Made by a program: the position numbers and the translations under genes
Assembly: GCA_022562375.1 (NCBI GenBank)
Contig: JADFPK010000132.1
Location: forward strand, 1-5,589
Origin: Pseudomonadota bacterium
GTDB lineage: Bacteria > Pseudomonadota > Alphaproteobacteria > SMXQ01
DNA length: 5,589 nt
Reading direction: 5' to 3'
The notes under the pieces: generated by a model
What the model was told of the DNA's origin: nothing
The model's input: only the letters and a program-made list of their open reading frames with translations
Databases searched by the model: none
Shown: piece after piece, positions 1 to 5,471 of the stretch
How the letters are laid out: every line of letters begins with the position of its first letter
How positions within the stretch are numbered: position 1 is the stretch's first letter

Positions 1-566
1 TCATCGTCGTCGCCGACGCCGATATGCTGCGCGATCAGTTCTGGGTCGAACTGCAGCAGTTCTTCGGCCAGGTCATCGCCATACCGATCGCCAACAACAT
101 CGACTTCGTGATCAATGCGCTGGACAATCTCGCGGGCTCGGACGAGCTGATCGGCCTGCGCTCCCGCGGCGTCTCCCAGCGCCCGTTCGAGCGCGTCGTC
201 GACCTCGCCCGCGCGGCGGAGATCCGCTACAGGACCAAGGAGCGCGAGCTCCAGACCCGGCGCGAGCAGACCGAGGAGAAGCTCTCCGAATTGCAGCGCC
301 CGGGCCAGGCCACCGGCGGCAAGGTCATCCTGACCCCCGCCCAGATCGAGGAGATCGACAAATTCGAGGACGAACTCCTGAAGATCCGCAAGCAGCTGCG
401 CCAGGTCCAGCTCGATCTCCGCCGGGAAGTCGAGGCCCTGGAGGCGCGGCTTCAGTTCTACAACATCGCCCTGATCCCGATCGGGGTGGCGGCCTTGGCC
501 GTCATCCTCGGATTGCTGCGCATCCGGCGCCGCCGCCAGCGCATGGAAACCGAGGCCCTGGGCTAG
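1..566 (+). CDS. GldG-family ABC transporter auxiliary protein, C-terminal part
   Basis: Only the C-terminal part is present. The frame is open from base 3, seven codons before the first visible Met at base 24, so the true start lies upstream. The visible start (IVVADADMLRDQFWV) and the segment NIDFVINALDNLAGSDELI, followed by LRSRG, fit the end of the periplasmic domain of GldG-like auxiliary subunits (ABC_transp_aux type). Counting from the Met at base 24, residues about 60-143 are rich in Glu, Arg, Lys and Gln and look like a coiled coil. Residues about 148-165 are one hydrophobic membrane helix, followed by an Arg-rich cytoplasmic end (RIRRRRQR). In the family, such proteins work beside an ABC ATPase and permease; in Bacteroidetes GldG serves gliding, but proteobacterial homologues have no known substrate. 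The DUF4340 gene just downstream is its usual partner. The family call comes from recalled sequence features, not a search. Confidence 0.85.
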   Translation, partial: IVVADADMLRDQFWVELQQFFGQVIAIPIANNIDFVINALDNLAGSDELIGLRSRGVSQRPFERVVDLARAAEIRYRTKERELQTRREQTEEKLSELQRPGQATGGKVILTPAQIEEIDKFEDELLKIRKQLRQVQLDLRREVEALEARLQFYNIALIPIGVAALAVILGLLRIRRRRQRMETEALG

Positions 567-576
567 AGGATATGCG

Positions 577-1659
577 ATGAGCTTGCGCGGTTTCCTGGCC
601 CTCTCAACGATCACCGCCATCGCCGTGGCGGCGGCGGTGTTCGTCATAGCCGAGCGCGATAGCGCGCTCGGCGGCGCCTCGCGCGCCCTGATGTTCCCGG
701 GGCTGATGGACAGGCTCGAAGAGGTCGCCACCATCAAGGTGACGCACGCCGACGGCGAGGCGACGATCGAGCGTAAAGCCAAAGCCTGGGTCGTCAAGGA
801 GGCCAGTTCCTATCCCGCCGACATGGAGAAGGTCCGCGAGGTGCTGATCGGTTTGGCCCAGATCGAGACCGTGGAACCCAAGACCAAAAGGGCGGACCGC
901 TACGCCAAGCTCGAGGTCGAGGATGCCACCGGCAAGGACGCCAAATCGGCGCGCGTCACCCTCACCGACGCCAAGGGCGGGACGCTGGCCGATCTCATCG
1001 TCGGCAAGACCAAATTCTCCCTCGAGGGCATCGATTCGCTTTATGTCAGAAGGCCCGGCGAGGAGCGCGCCTGGCTGGCGCGGGGCAGGGTCGAACCGGC
1101 CCGAGAGCGGCTCGGCTGGGTCGACCAGAGCTTCCTCTCGATCGACCGCGAGCGCATCCGCAAGGCGACGCTGAAGCGGCCGGGATCGCCGCCGCTGGTG
1201 GTGTTCAAGTCGAAGGCCGGGGACGAGGACTTCAAGCTCGCCGGCATGCCGCCCGGCACCGAGATCAAGGACGAGTTCGCCGTCTCCGATATCGCCCGGG
1301 TGCTCCAGGGGATGACCTTCGACGACGTGCGCCCGGTCGCCGACGTGCCGGTCGATCAGGGCGGCGAGCCCTACGGCGTCTACGAGACCTTCGACGGCCT
1401 GATCTTCGATCTCTGGCTGGGGGAAGCCGACGGCAAGACCTGGCTGGCGGGGCGGGCCAAGGCGGGCACCGACCCGGCGCCGACCGAGGAGGTCAAGAAG
1501 GAGATCGAGGAGATCAACACCCGCCTCGGGACCTGGCGCTACGCGCTGGCGGAATACGAGCTCAAGAACCTCAAGAAAACCATGGCCGATCTGGTGACCA
1601 AGAAAGAAGAAAAGAAGGAAGACGAAACCGAACCGCCCGCCGGCGAGCCCGCCAAATAG
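577..1659 (+). CDS. DUF4340 domain-containing membrane-anchored protein
   Basis: This 360-residue protein has an N-terminal hydrophobic anchor (about residues 5-25, short basic start MSLR) and a large domain that should face the periplasm. DUF4340 features are visible. WVVKEASSYPAD at 71-82 is the typical W-x-V...YPAD block, followed by the KV..VL..LA helix. ERxAKLxVED-like spacing appears near 107-116 (DRYAKLEVED). IVGKTKFSLEGIDSLYVRRPGEERAWLARG (141-170) is a beta-rich block, then WVDQSFLSIDRERI (181-194). The tail from about 297 is highly charged (Lys/Glu) and ends in a Pro/Glu-rich stretch. The start is set by AGAGGA at 565-570, six bases before the ATG; it overlaps the TAG of the preceding gene, so translation is probably coupled. 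DUF4340 genes often follow GldG-like genes in ABC-transporter operons. The molecular function is unknown; a structural role in the export complex is inferred. Confidence 0.85.
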   Translation: MSLRGFLALSTITAIAVAAAVFVIAERDSALGGASRALMFPGLMDRLEEVATIKVTHADGEATIERKAKAWVVKEASSYPADMEKVREVLIGLAQIETVEPKTKRADRYAKLEVEDATGKDAKSARVTLTDAKGGTLADLIVGKTKFSLEGIDSLYVRRPGEERAWLARGRVEPARERLGWVDQSFLSIDRERIRKATLKRPGSPPLVVFKSKAGDEDFKLAGMPPGTEIKDEFAVSDIARVLQGMTFDDVRPVADVPVDQGGEPYGVYETFDGLIFDLWLGEADGKTWLAGRAKAGTDPAPTEEVKKEIEEINTRLGTWRYALAEYELKNLKKTMADLVTKKEEKKEDETEPPAGEPAK

Positions 1660-1686
1660 GCCAAGACGCCCGCCCGAAGTTCCCCC

Positions 1687-2508
1687 TCAAACCGGGGCCG
1701 CCGTCACCGCGCTACCCTCGCCCCTCTCGCCACCGACGATATGGCGGTAAAATTTCGACAGCACGGTAACCCCGACGGCGGTGGCGAAGAAGCCAACAAT
1801 GGCCCATACCGCGTTCGTCGCCACGAGGACGCCAATCGTAGGTTCGGGCGCGCCGTTGGTCGTACCGGTGAACAGAGATAGGTCGAAAATTTTTAGCACG
1901 ATCCATAAAGGGATCACGTACGGAATCACGACGAGGAAAGAAGCGCCGATGAACCGCCAGGTATTGCCGCGCAAATTACGCCAGGCTTCGCCGAGGCCGA
2001 GGGGCCGGTCGACCGCCGTACCCGGCAACACGAGGGAGAAGCGGAACATAACGAATAGCAGGATGGACGCGGCGATACTGAATAAACCGGACACGAACTC
2101 TGAGATGAGGAGATAAACCCACATCGGAACGAAAGGAGTCCAAGTTAGGAGCGCCGCATAGCCGAGGAAACGCCAGTCACGAGGCGAGAAGATGCCGATG
2201 AACACGCTTTCGTGCTCACCAAGCAGAAAGAATCGGTGCCAACGAACGGCGAAGACGGCGTACATCGCCAAAGAGCCGGCTTCAAGCACGATGTCGGACG
2301 CCCAATCGGTCACAAACCCATTCTCCCCGCCGCCCACGTCGGCAAGAATATCGCTGGCCATATACACCGCGAAGGTAATCAGAAGGGGAAGCCAACCGAG
2401 CGCCAGGAACCGATCCAGATTGGAAAAGACGAAGCGGTAGCTCTCCACCGCCGTGTCTAAGACCGGGACTTTCCCGGCGGTGCCCGGCGGCGTATCGCCG
2501 ATGCTCAT
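1687..2508 (-). CDS. Multi-pass membrane protein of unknown function (paralogue B)
   Basis: This 273-residue integral membrane protein has about six hydrophobic segments, roughly 36-56, 73-90, 114-135, 138-162, 185-210 and 224-250. I do not recognise a named family. It is a clear paralogue of the gene just upstream on the same strand. Both share YRFVF/FRFVF plus NLDRF.ALGW near residues 24-39, VRWHRF near 88-93, WRFLGY near 112-117, TAVDRPLGLGEAWR (164-177) and VTVLSKFYRHIVG (247-259). The LPGTAVDRPLGLGEAWR loop resembles a motif seen in uncharacterised alphaproteobacterial membrane proteins (from memory). Its ATG overlaps the TGA of the upstream gene (ATGA, bases 2505-2508), which points to translational coupling. 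Base composition is lower in GC than the flanking genes (31 of 60 at 2041-2100 by hand count). Its 3' end converges on the DUF4340 gene with only 27 bases between and no visible terminator hairpin. Confidence 0.8.
   Translation of the reverse strand: MSIGDTPPGTAGKVPVLDTAVESYRFVFSNLDRFLALGWLPLLITFAVYMASDILADVGGGENGFVTDWASDIVLEAGSLAMYAVFAVRWHRFFLLGEHESVFIGIFSPRDWRFLGYAALLTWTPFVPMWVYLLISEFVSGLFSIAASILLFVMFRFSLVLPGTAVDRPLGLGEAWRNLRGNTWRFIGASFLVVIPYVIPLWIVLKIFDLSLFTGTTNGAPEPTIGVLVATNAVWAIVGFFATAVGVTVLSKFYRHIVGGERGEGSAVTAAPV
1733..1767. repeat. Duplicated motif DNA, copy 1a
   Basis: This 35-base stretch matches bases 2554-2588 with one mismatch (A at 1741 against G at 2562). It encodes the near C-terminal VLSKFYRHIVG motif of paralogue B. 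It is part of the tandem gene duplication rather than an independent element. Confidence 0.85.
1976..2019. repeat. Duplicated motif DNA, copy 2a
   Basis: This 44-base stretch matches 2785-2828 with one mismatch. It encodes TAVDRPLGLGEAWR in paralogue B. The offset to its partner is 809 bases, unlike the 821 of the other pair, so small indels separate the two islands. Confidence 0.85.
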
Positions 2509-3299
2509 GGGCCGGCCGCCGCGCCGCTCTCTCTTCCTTCCGGCGCCTCCATGCCGACGATGTGGCGGTAAAATTTCGACAGCACGGTGATGCCGGCGGC
2601 GGTGAAAAAGAAAGTAAAAATGGCGGTTACCCCGCCGTGGACCACGGCGCGCTCAAACACGACTTCAGGCCCGCCGGCGAACATTCCTGAAAACACCACC
2701 ACCGCCAAGATTCCGGAAACGATTCCGGCCGGTATCGCGATAAGGATGAAGATGGCGACATAGGGCACGATGTAGCCGCGCATTTTACGCCAGGCTTCGC
2801 CGAGGCCGAGCGGCCGGTCGACCGCCGTGCTTGGCAGCACCAGCGAGAAGCGAAGGAAGATAAAATACAGCACGACCACGACGGGCCACCCCGATGGGCC
2901 GAAAATCCATCTGGGGACGTCCGGCGCCAGGGTCAGGAGCAGGACGTAACCGAGAAAACGCCAGTTGCGGACGGCGATGACCTCGGTGAAGACGCCCTGG
3001 CGCTCCTCGAGGAGGTAGAAGCGGTGCCAGCGCACGGCAAAGAGGACATACATCGCATAGCTGGGGAGGGAAATCAGTTTGATCGCGACGAATCTCGCGA
3101 GGCTAAATTCCATGGCCTCCATTCCGGGCCCCGCGAGAGCCAGAATCACGGCATTGGTGGCGACGATGGCCACCATTGGCGCCCAGCCAAGCGCCACGAA
3201 CCGGTCGAGATTGATAAAGACGAAGCGAAAACTCTCTATCGCCGTTCGCCCTACCGGGATTATCCCCCTCCCGGCCGGGGGCGGGACTTCAGTCGTCAT
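2505..3299 (-). CDS. Multi-pass membrane protein of unknown function (paralogue A)
   Basis: This 264-residue protein is the first gene of a two-gene minus-strand operon. About six membrane segments can be seen, near 36-57, 69-89, 113-128, 137-156, 178-206 and 218-239. It has the same motif order as its neighbour: FRFVFINLDRFVALGW (24-39), VRWHRFYLL (89-97), NWRFLGY (112-118), TAVDRPLGLGEAWR (158-171) and ITVLSKFYRHIVG (237-249). The start is supported by the Shine-Dalgarno-like AGAAGAGG just upstream and by the matching N-terminal length of the paralogue. Both proteins begin with a short polar Pro-rich stretch before the first shared motif. No catalytic residues or soluble domain can be named. 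The conserved charged loop between segments four and five (DRPLGLGEAWR) probably lies on one membrane face as a functional site. Whether the two proteins form a heteromer is inference from tandem overlap only. Confidence 0.8.
   Translation of the reverse strand: MTTEVPPPAGRGIIPVGRTAIESFRFVFINLDRFVALGWAPMVAIVATNAVILALAGPGMEAMEFSLARFVAIKLISLPSYAMYVLFAVRWHRFYLLEERQGVFTEVIAVRNWRFLGYVLLLTLAPDVPRWIFGPSGWPVVVVLYFIFLRFSLVLPSTAVDRPLGLGEAWRKMRGYIVPYVAIFILIAIPAGIVSGILAVVVFSGMFAGGPEVVFERAVVHGGVTAIFTFFFTAAGITVLSKFYRHIVGMEAPEGRESGAAAGP
2554..2588. repeat. Duplicated motif DNA, copy 1b
   Basis: This is the partner of 1733-1767, at an offset of 821 bases, encoding the same C-terminal motif in paralogue A. 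Confidence 0.85.
2785..2828. repeat. Duplicated motif DNA, copy 2b
   Basis: This is the partner of 1976-2019, encoding TAVDRPLGLGEAWR in paralogue A. Confidence 0.85.
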
Positions 3300-3305
3300 G
3301 CGGCG

Positions 3306-3313
3306 CCTCTTCT
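3306..3313 (-). promoter_or_regulatory. Shine-Dalgarno site for membrane paralogue A
   Basis: Read on the minus strand the bases are AGAAGAGG, ending six bases before the ATG at 3299. The spacing is normal and supports this start over internal methionines. Confidence 0.6.
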
Positions 3314-3409
3314 AAGGTTGTGCACTCTGAAGCCTCCACCACTTCCGGTCAACAGCCTGCCGCCGGCCCGCCCGCGCCGGGCGTCGGCGCGTCCCAGGTC
3401 AAGCCCTGG

Positions 3410-3438
3410 TTCACAAATTCGGGCATCGTGCCTATATT
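3410..3438 (+). promoter_or_regulatory. Sigma-70-like promoter for the fused reductase
   Basis: TTCACA at 3410-3415 (five of six to TTGACA) and TATATT at 3433-3438 (five of six to TATAAT) are separated by exactly 17 bases. Transcription would begin near 3445, giving a leader of about 105 bases before the ATG at 3550. It sits in a 250-base divergent intergenic region where a promoter is expected. No operator for a specific regulator was recognised. Confidence 0.55.
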
Positions 3439-3510
3439 CCCTCTATCGAACGGGCAGCCGGTGACGCGCGTTGCCGGGGCTGGGCCGGCGGGGCGGGGAA
3501 GCTCGGCAAA

Positions 3511-3536
3511 TTCCGGCCGGCAAGGATCGGCCGGGG
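3511..3536 (+). promoter_or_regulatory. Leader hairpin overlapping the ribosome binding site
   Basis: Bases 3511-3520 can pair with 3527-3536 around a six-base loop (CAAGGA). There are ten pairs, three of them G-U, with a GC core CCGGCCG/CGGCCGG. The right arm contains the first four G of the Shine-Dalgarno-like GGGGAG (3533-3538), which lies 11 bases before the ATG at 3550. It could limit ribosome access to the reductase message. In GC-rich DNA such stems also arise by chance, so a regulatory role is inference. Confidence 0.35.
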
Positions 3537-3549
3537 AGTATCGGCAAAC

Positions 3550-4866
3550 ATGGCAGAAAGTACGGACCGCCAGGATCTGCTTTACCAGACCCACGTCTTT
3601 TGCTGCGTCAACGTGCGCGAAAGCGGCCATCCCAGGGGCTGCTGCTCGGCCCGGGGCTCGGTCGAGCTTCGCGACTATATGAAGGCCAGGGCCAAGGAGC
3701 TCGGGCTTTCGAAGACCCGCATCAACACCTCGGGCTGTCTCGAGCGCTGCGAGCTCGGCCCCTCGATGGTGATCTACCCCGAGGCCGTCTGGTACACCTA
3801 CGCCAACCGCGAGGACGTCGACGAGATCCTCGAGCGCCACATCATCGGCGGCGAACGGGTCGAACGGCTGATCCTCGATGCCGATCAGCGCCTGCCCAAG
3901 CCCAAGGCCAAGCGGGAGCTGAAGCTCATCATCGCCAGCGTCGATGAGCTGACGCCCGAGATCAAGCGCTTCGAACTGGTGCCCCGAGACGGCGGCGATC
4001 TGCCGGCGTTCGAGGCCGGCGCCCATATCGACATCGTCGCCGGCGACGGCCTCAAGCGGTCCTATTCGCTGGCCAATGACCCGATTGAGCGCCACCGCTA
4101 CGTGCTTGGCGTGCTGCGCGAGAAGAACGGCCGGGGCGCGTCGGCGTGGCTGCACGAGAACGCCGGCGCCGGCGATGCCATCACGGCGATGGCGCCGATC
4201 AACAACTTCCACCTCGCCGAGGATGCCGGAGAGCACATCCTGATCGCCGGCGGCATCGGCATCGCGCCGATCCTCTCCATGGGCTATCGCCTGCGCCAGG
4301 GTGGCGCCAATTTTGCCCTTCATTACTGCACCCGGGACGCCCGGAACACGGCCTTCGCCGACGAGGCCCGGGAGGTCTTCGCGCCCAACCTCACCTTCCA
4401 CCATGACGGCGGCGATCCGGCCAAGGGGATCAAGCTCGACGACGTGCTATCGAAGCGTACCGACGGGGCGCACCTTTATGTCTGCGGCCCGGCGGGGCTG
4501 ATGGCGGCGGCGCGCCAGGCCACCAAGCATTGGCCCGAGGACACGGTGCATTTCGAGCTGTTCGCGCCGAGCGCCCGGCCCAAGGCGTGGAAGAACGAGA
4601 GCTTCGAGGTCTATCTCTCGCGCCACAAGCTGGCCCTCACCGTGCCGGCCGACAAGACCATCCTCGAGGCCGTGCGCGAGGCCGGCATCGACGCCGAATC
4701 GTCGTGCGAGGACGGGCTTTGCGCGACCTGTCGCACCCGCCTCCTCGGCGGCAAGGCCGAACACCGCGACGACGTGCTGAGCGATCGCGAAAAGGCCGCG
4801 AACAAGTCGATGATGATCTGCATCTCCCGCGCCCTGCCCGGCGAGACCCTGATCCTCGATATCTAG
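3550..4866 (+). CDS. Fused Trx-like ferredoxin / PDR-type flavin reductase / plant-type ferredoxin
   Basis: This 438-residue soluble redox protein has three parts. Residues about 13-110 form a thioredoxin-like [2Fe-2S] ferredoxin (Aquifex/Shethna type): HVFCCVN, GHPRGCCSARGS, TSGCLERCELGP and the end motif VDEILERHIIGGERVERL. By recalled family alignment the ligands are C19, C32, C63 and C67. Residues about 120-338 form a phthalate-dioxygenase-reductase-like module. It has R170-S-Y-S173 for flavin (probably FMN), AGGIGIAPILSM (233-244) and YVCGPAGLM (310-318) for NAD(P)H, and HFELFAP (334-340). Residues about 350-438 form a plant-type ferredoxin with C386, C391, C394 and C424 (Cx4Cx2Cx29C). 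All motifs look intact. PDR proteins pass electrons from NADH to a ring-hydroxylating or demethylating oxygenase; here an extra ferredoxin is fused in front. No oxygenase is adjacent, so the partner is unknown. The start follows GGGGAG by 11 bases. Confidence 0.9.
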   Translation: MAESTDRQDLLYQTHVFCCVNVRESGHPRGCCSARGSVELRDYMKARAKELGLSKTRINTSGCLERCELGPSMVIYPEAVWYTYANREDVDEILERHIIGGERVERLILDADQRLPKPKAKRELKLIIASVDELTPEIKRFELVPRDGGDLPAFEAGAHIDIVAGDGLKRSYSLANDPIERHRYVLGVLREKNGRGASAWLHENAGAGDAITAMAPINNFHLAEDAGEHILIAGGIGIAPILSMGYRLRQGGANFALHYCTRDARNTAFADEAREVFAPNLTFHHDGGDPAKGIKLDDVLSKRTDGAHLYVCGPAGLMAAARQATKHWPEDTVHFELFAPSARPKAWKNESFEVYLSRHKLALTVPADKTILEAVREAGIDAESSCEDGLCATCRTRLLGGKAEHRDDVLSDREKAANKSMMICISRALPGETLILDI

Positions 4867-4890
4867 GGCGCGTCAGAACCGGCGCGCCGG
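4867..4890. terminator. Weak GC-rich hairpin after the reductase gene
   Basis: GGCGCG (4867-4872) can pair with CGCGCC (4883-4888) across a ten-base loop, and CCGGCGCGCCGG (4879-4890) is a perfect 12-base palindrome. It starts directly after the reductase stop codon and lies before the convergent minus-strand remnant. There is no T-run on either strand, so an intrinsic terminator is only a weak possibility. Confidence 0.25.
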
Positions 4891-4892
4891 GA

Positions 4893-5039
4893 TCAGGCGG
4901 CGAATTCCGCCAGGGTCAGGGGGCCGGTGTCATCGCCGAAGGTCTCGGAGAAGGCGATGAGCCGTTCGGCCCGCGCTTCGTCCCAGCCGCCGTAGGCCAT
5001 GTTCTTCTTCGCCTTGGCCACCAGATCGGCGCGCGAAAG
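4893..5039 (-). pseudogene. C-terminal coding remnant, possibly MmgE/PrpD-like
   Basis: On the minus strand 48 codons, reading LSRADLVAKAKKNMAYGGWD at the start and ending GPLTLAEFAA plus TGA, have almost entirely G or C in the third position and a balanced amino-acid mix, as in a real protein end. Upstream (bases above 5039) the same frame turns into low-complexity Arg/Gly-rich translation and then runs through the inverted repeat at 5089-5161, so the rest of the gene appears lost. There is no convincing start: an internal ATG at 5000 would give only 35 residues and has no clear ribosome binding site. The segment has a faint, from-memory resemblance to the helical C-terminus of MmgE/PrpD-family proteins, but I cannot confirm it. 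Alternatives are a genuine small gene or chance. Confidence 0.4.
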
Positions 5040-5088
5040 CGGGGCGCGGGCGCCGCCGCGCCTGAGCCCCCCGCGGTTTCCTCCCCTG

Positions 5089-5161
5089 AGGCTTGTCCGA
5101 CGCCTGCCGGCCAAGGCCAAGCGCCGCCACCACCCGTCCACGGCAGGCGTCCGACAACCCT
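5089..5161. repeat. Long imperfect inverted repeat
   Basis: Bases 5089-5109 are the reverse complement of 5141-5161 apart from two C-C mismatches (5092/5158 and 5098/5152), giving 19 of 21 pairs around a 31-base centre. The core arms read TTGTCCGACGCCTGCC and GGCAGGCGTCCGACAA. No T-run follows on either strand, so it is not a typical terminator. It resembles a palindromic intergenic element (REP-like or a small mobile remnant) and lies next to the truncated coding end at 4893-5039. Other genomic copies cannot be tested here. Confidence 0.7.
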
Positions 5162-5338
5162 TAACACAAGCGGACATTTGCTGGTCTACGAATTTCAGCA
5201 AGTCTGTATGGAAAACAAGGGATTGCCGTACCCCTGCCATGGAGCGCAACTCGTCAGTCGGCCTGGCGGCGGAGATTCGTACGGCCCCGCGGAACCTTCT
5301 TTACGCCGCCGGCCCCGTCCCAAAGAGGGAGGCCATCC
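5162..5338. other. Non-coding stretch without recognisable features
   Basis: Frames open here give no protein-like translation. GC falls sharply compared with the genes to the left (26 of 60 at 5161-5220 by hand count) and rises again towards 5300. The only structure seen is a minor six-base stem TTGCTG/CAGCAA (5178-5183 and 5196-5201). It may be upstream leader or relic DNA. Confidence 0.5.
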
Positions 5339-5380
5339 AATATTAACACTTAGTTAGTTAATCTACATTAACATATTACT
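5339..5380 (+). promoter_or_regulatory. AT-rich island with repeated TTAA/TTAG motifs
   Basis: TTAA occurs at 5343, 5358 and 5368, with TTAG at 5350 and 5354. TTAA-N7-TTAG (5343-5357) and TTAA-N6-TTAAC (5358-5372) are close to the alphaproteobacterial CtrA box TTAA-N7-TTAAC but neither is exact. A weak promoter can be drawn as TTAGTT (5350-5355), 16 bases, CATATT (5372-5377). GC is about one in three bases on this line. It most likely serves the gene starting at 5472; the regulator is inference. Confidence 0.4.
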
Positions 5381-5400
5381 GCCACCACGAAAAGTCTGGG

Positions 5401-5413
5401 CCTCGTAACGAGG
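5401..5413. promoter_or_regulatory. Short palindrome, possible operator
   Basis: CCTCGT-A-ACGAGG is a perfect 13-base inverted repeat between the AT-rich island and the gene at 5472. Its position just downstream of a possible promoter would suit an operator, but no known regulator site is recognised. Confidence 0.25.
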
Positions 5414-5471
5414 GACCCGTGTCCTGTCCCCGGTCGGCACCCGGGCCCATTTGTGACAAACGATCGGCATC

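Noticed and set aside
1660..1686. Terminator between the convergent DUF4340 and membrane-protein genes
   Set aside because: No stable stem or T-run can be seen in the 27 bases.
3347..3352. TTGACC on the minus strand as a -35 element for the membrane pair
   Set aside because: No acceptable -10 hexamer lies 16-18 bases downstream (CAGAGT or AGAGTG only).
3471..3947. Plus-strand 158-codon frame overlapping the reductase start
   Set aside because: The translation is Arg/Pro/Gly-rich out-of-frame reading of the ferredoxin domain and has no protein-like features.
3349..4404. Long minus-strand open frame of 351 codons opposite the reductase
   Set aside because: It is antisense to a gene with clear domain motifs; the translation is Gly/Ala/Asp/Val-rich shadow without recognisable domains, as is usual opposite GC-rich genes.
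5178..5201. TTGCTG/CAGCAA stem in the intergenic region
   Set aside because: Six pairs with a 12-base loop are weak and expected by chance; there is no T-run and no supporting context.
4999..5346. Plus-strand 115-codon frame across the inverted repeat
   Set aside because: The composition is not protein-like, the frame crosses the palindrome, and there is no ribosome site.
4530..5357. Plus-strand 275-codon frame running from the reductase into the intergenic region
   Set aside because: The first part is an out-of-frame copy of the reductase C-terminus and the rest is low-complexity Arg/Pro/Gly translation.
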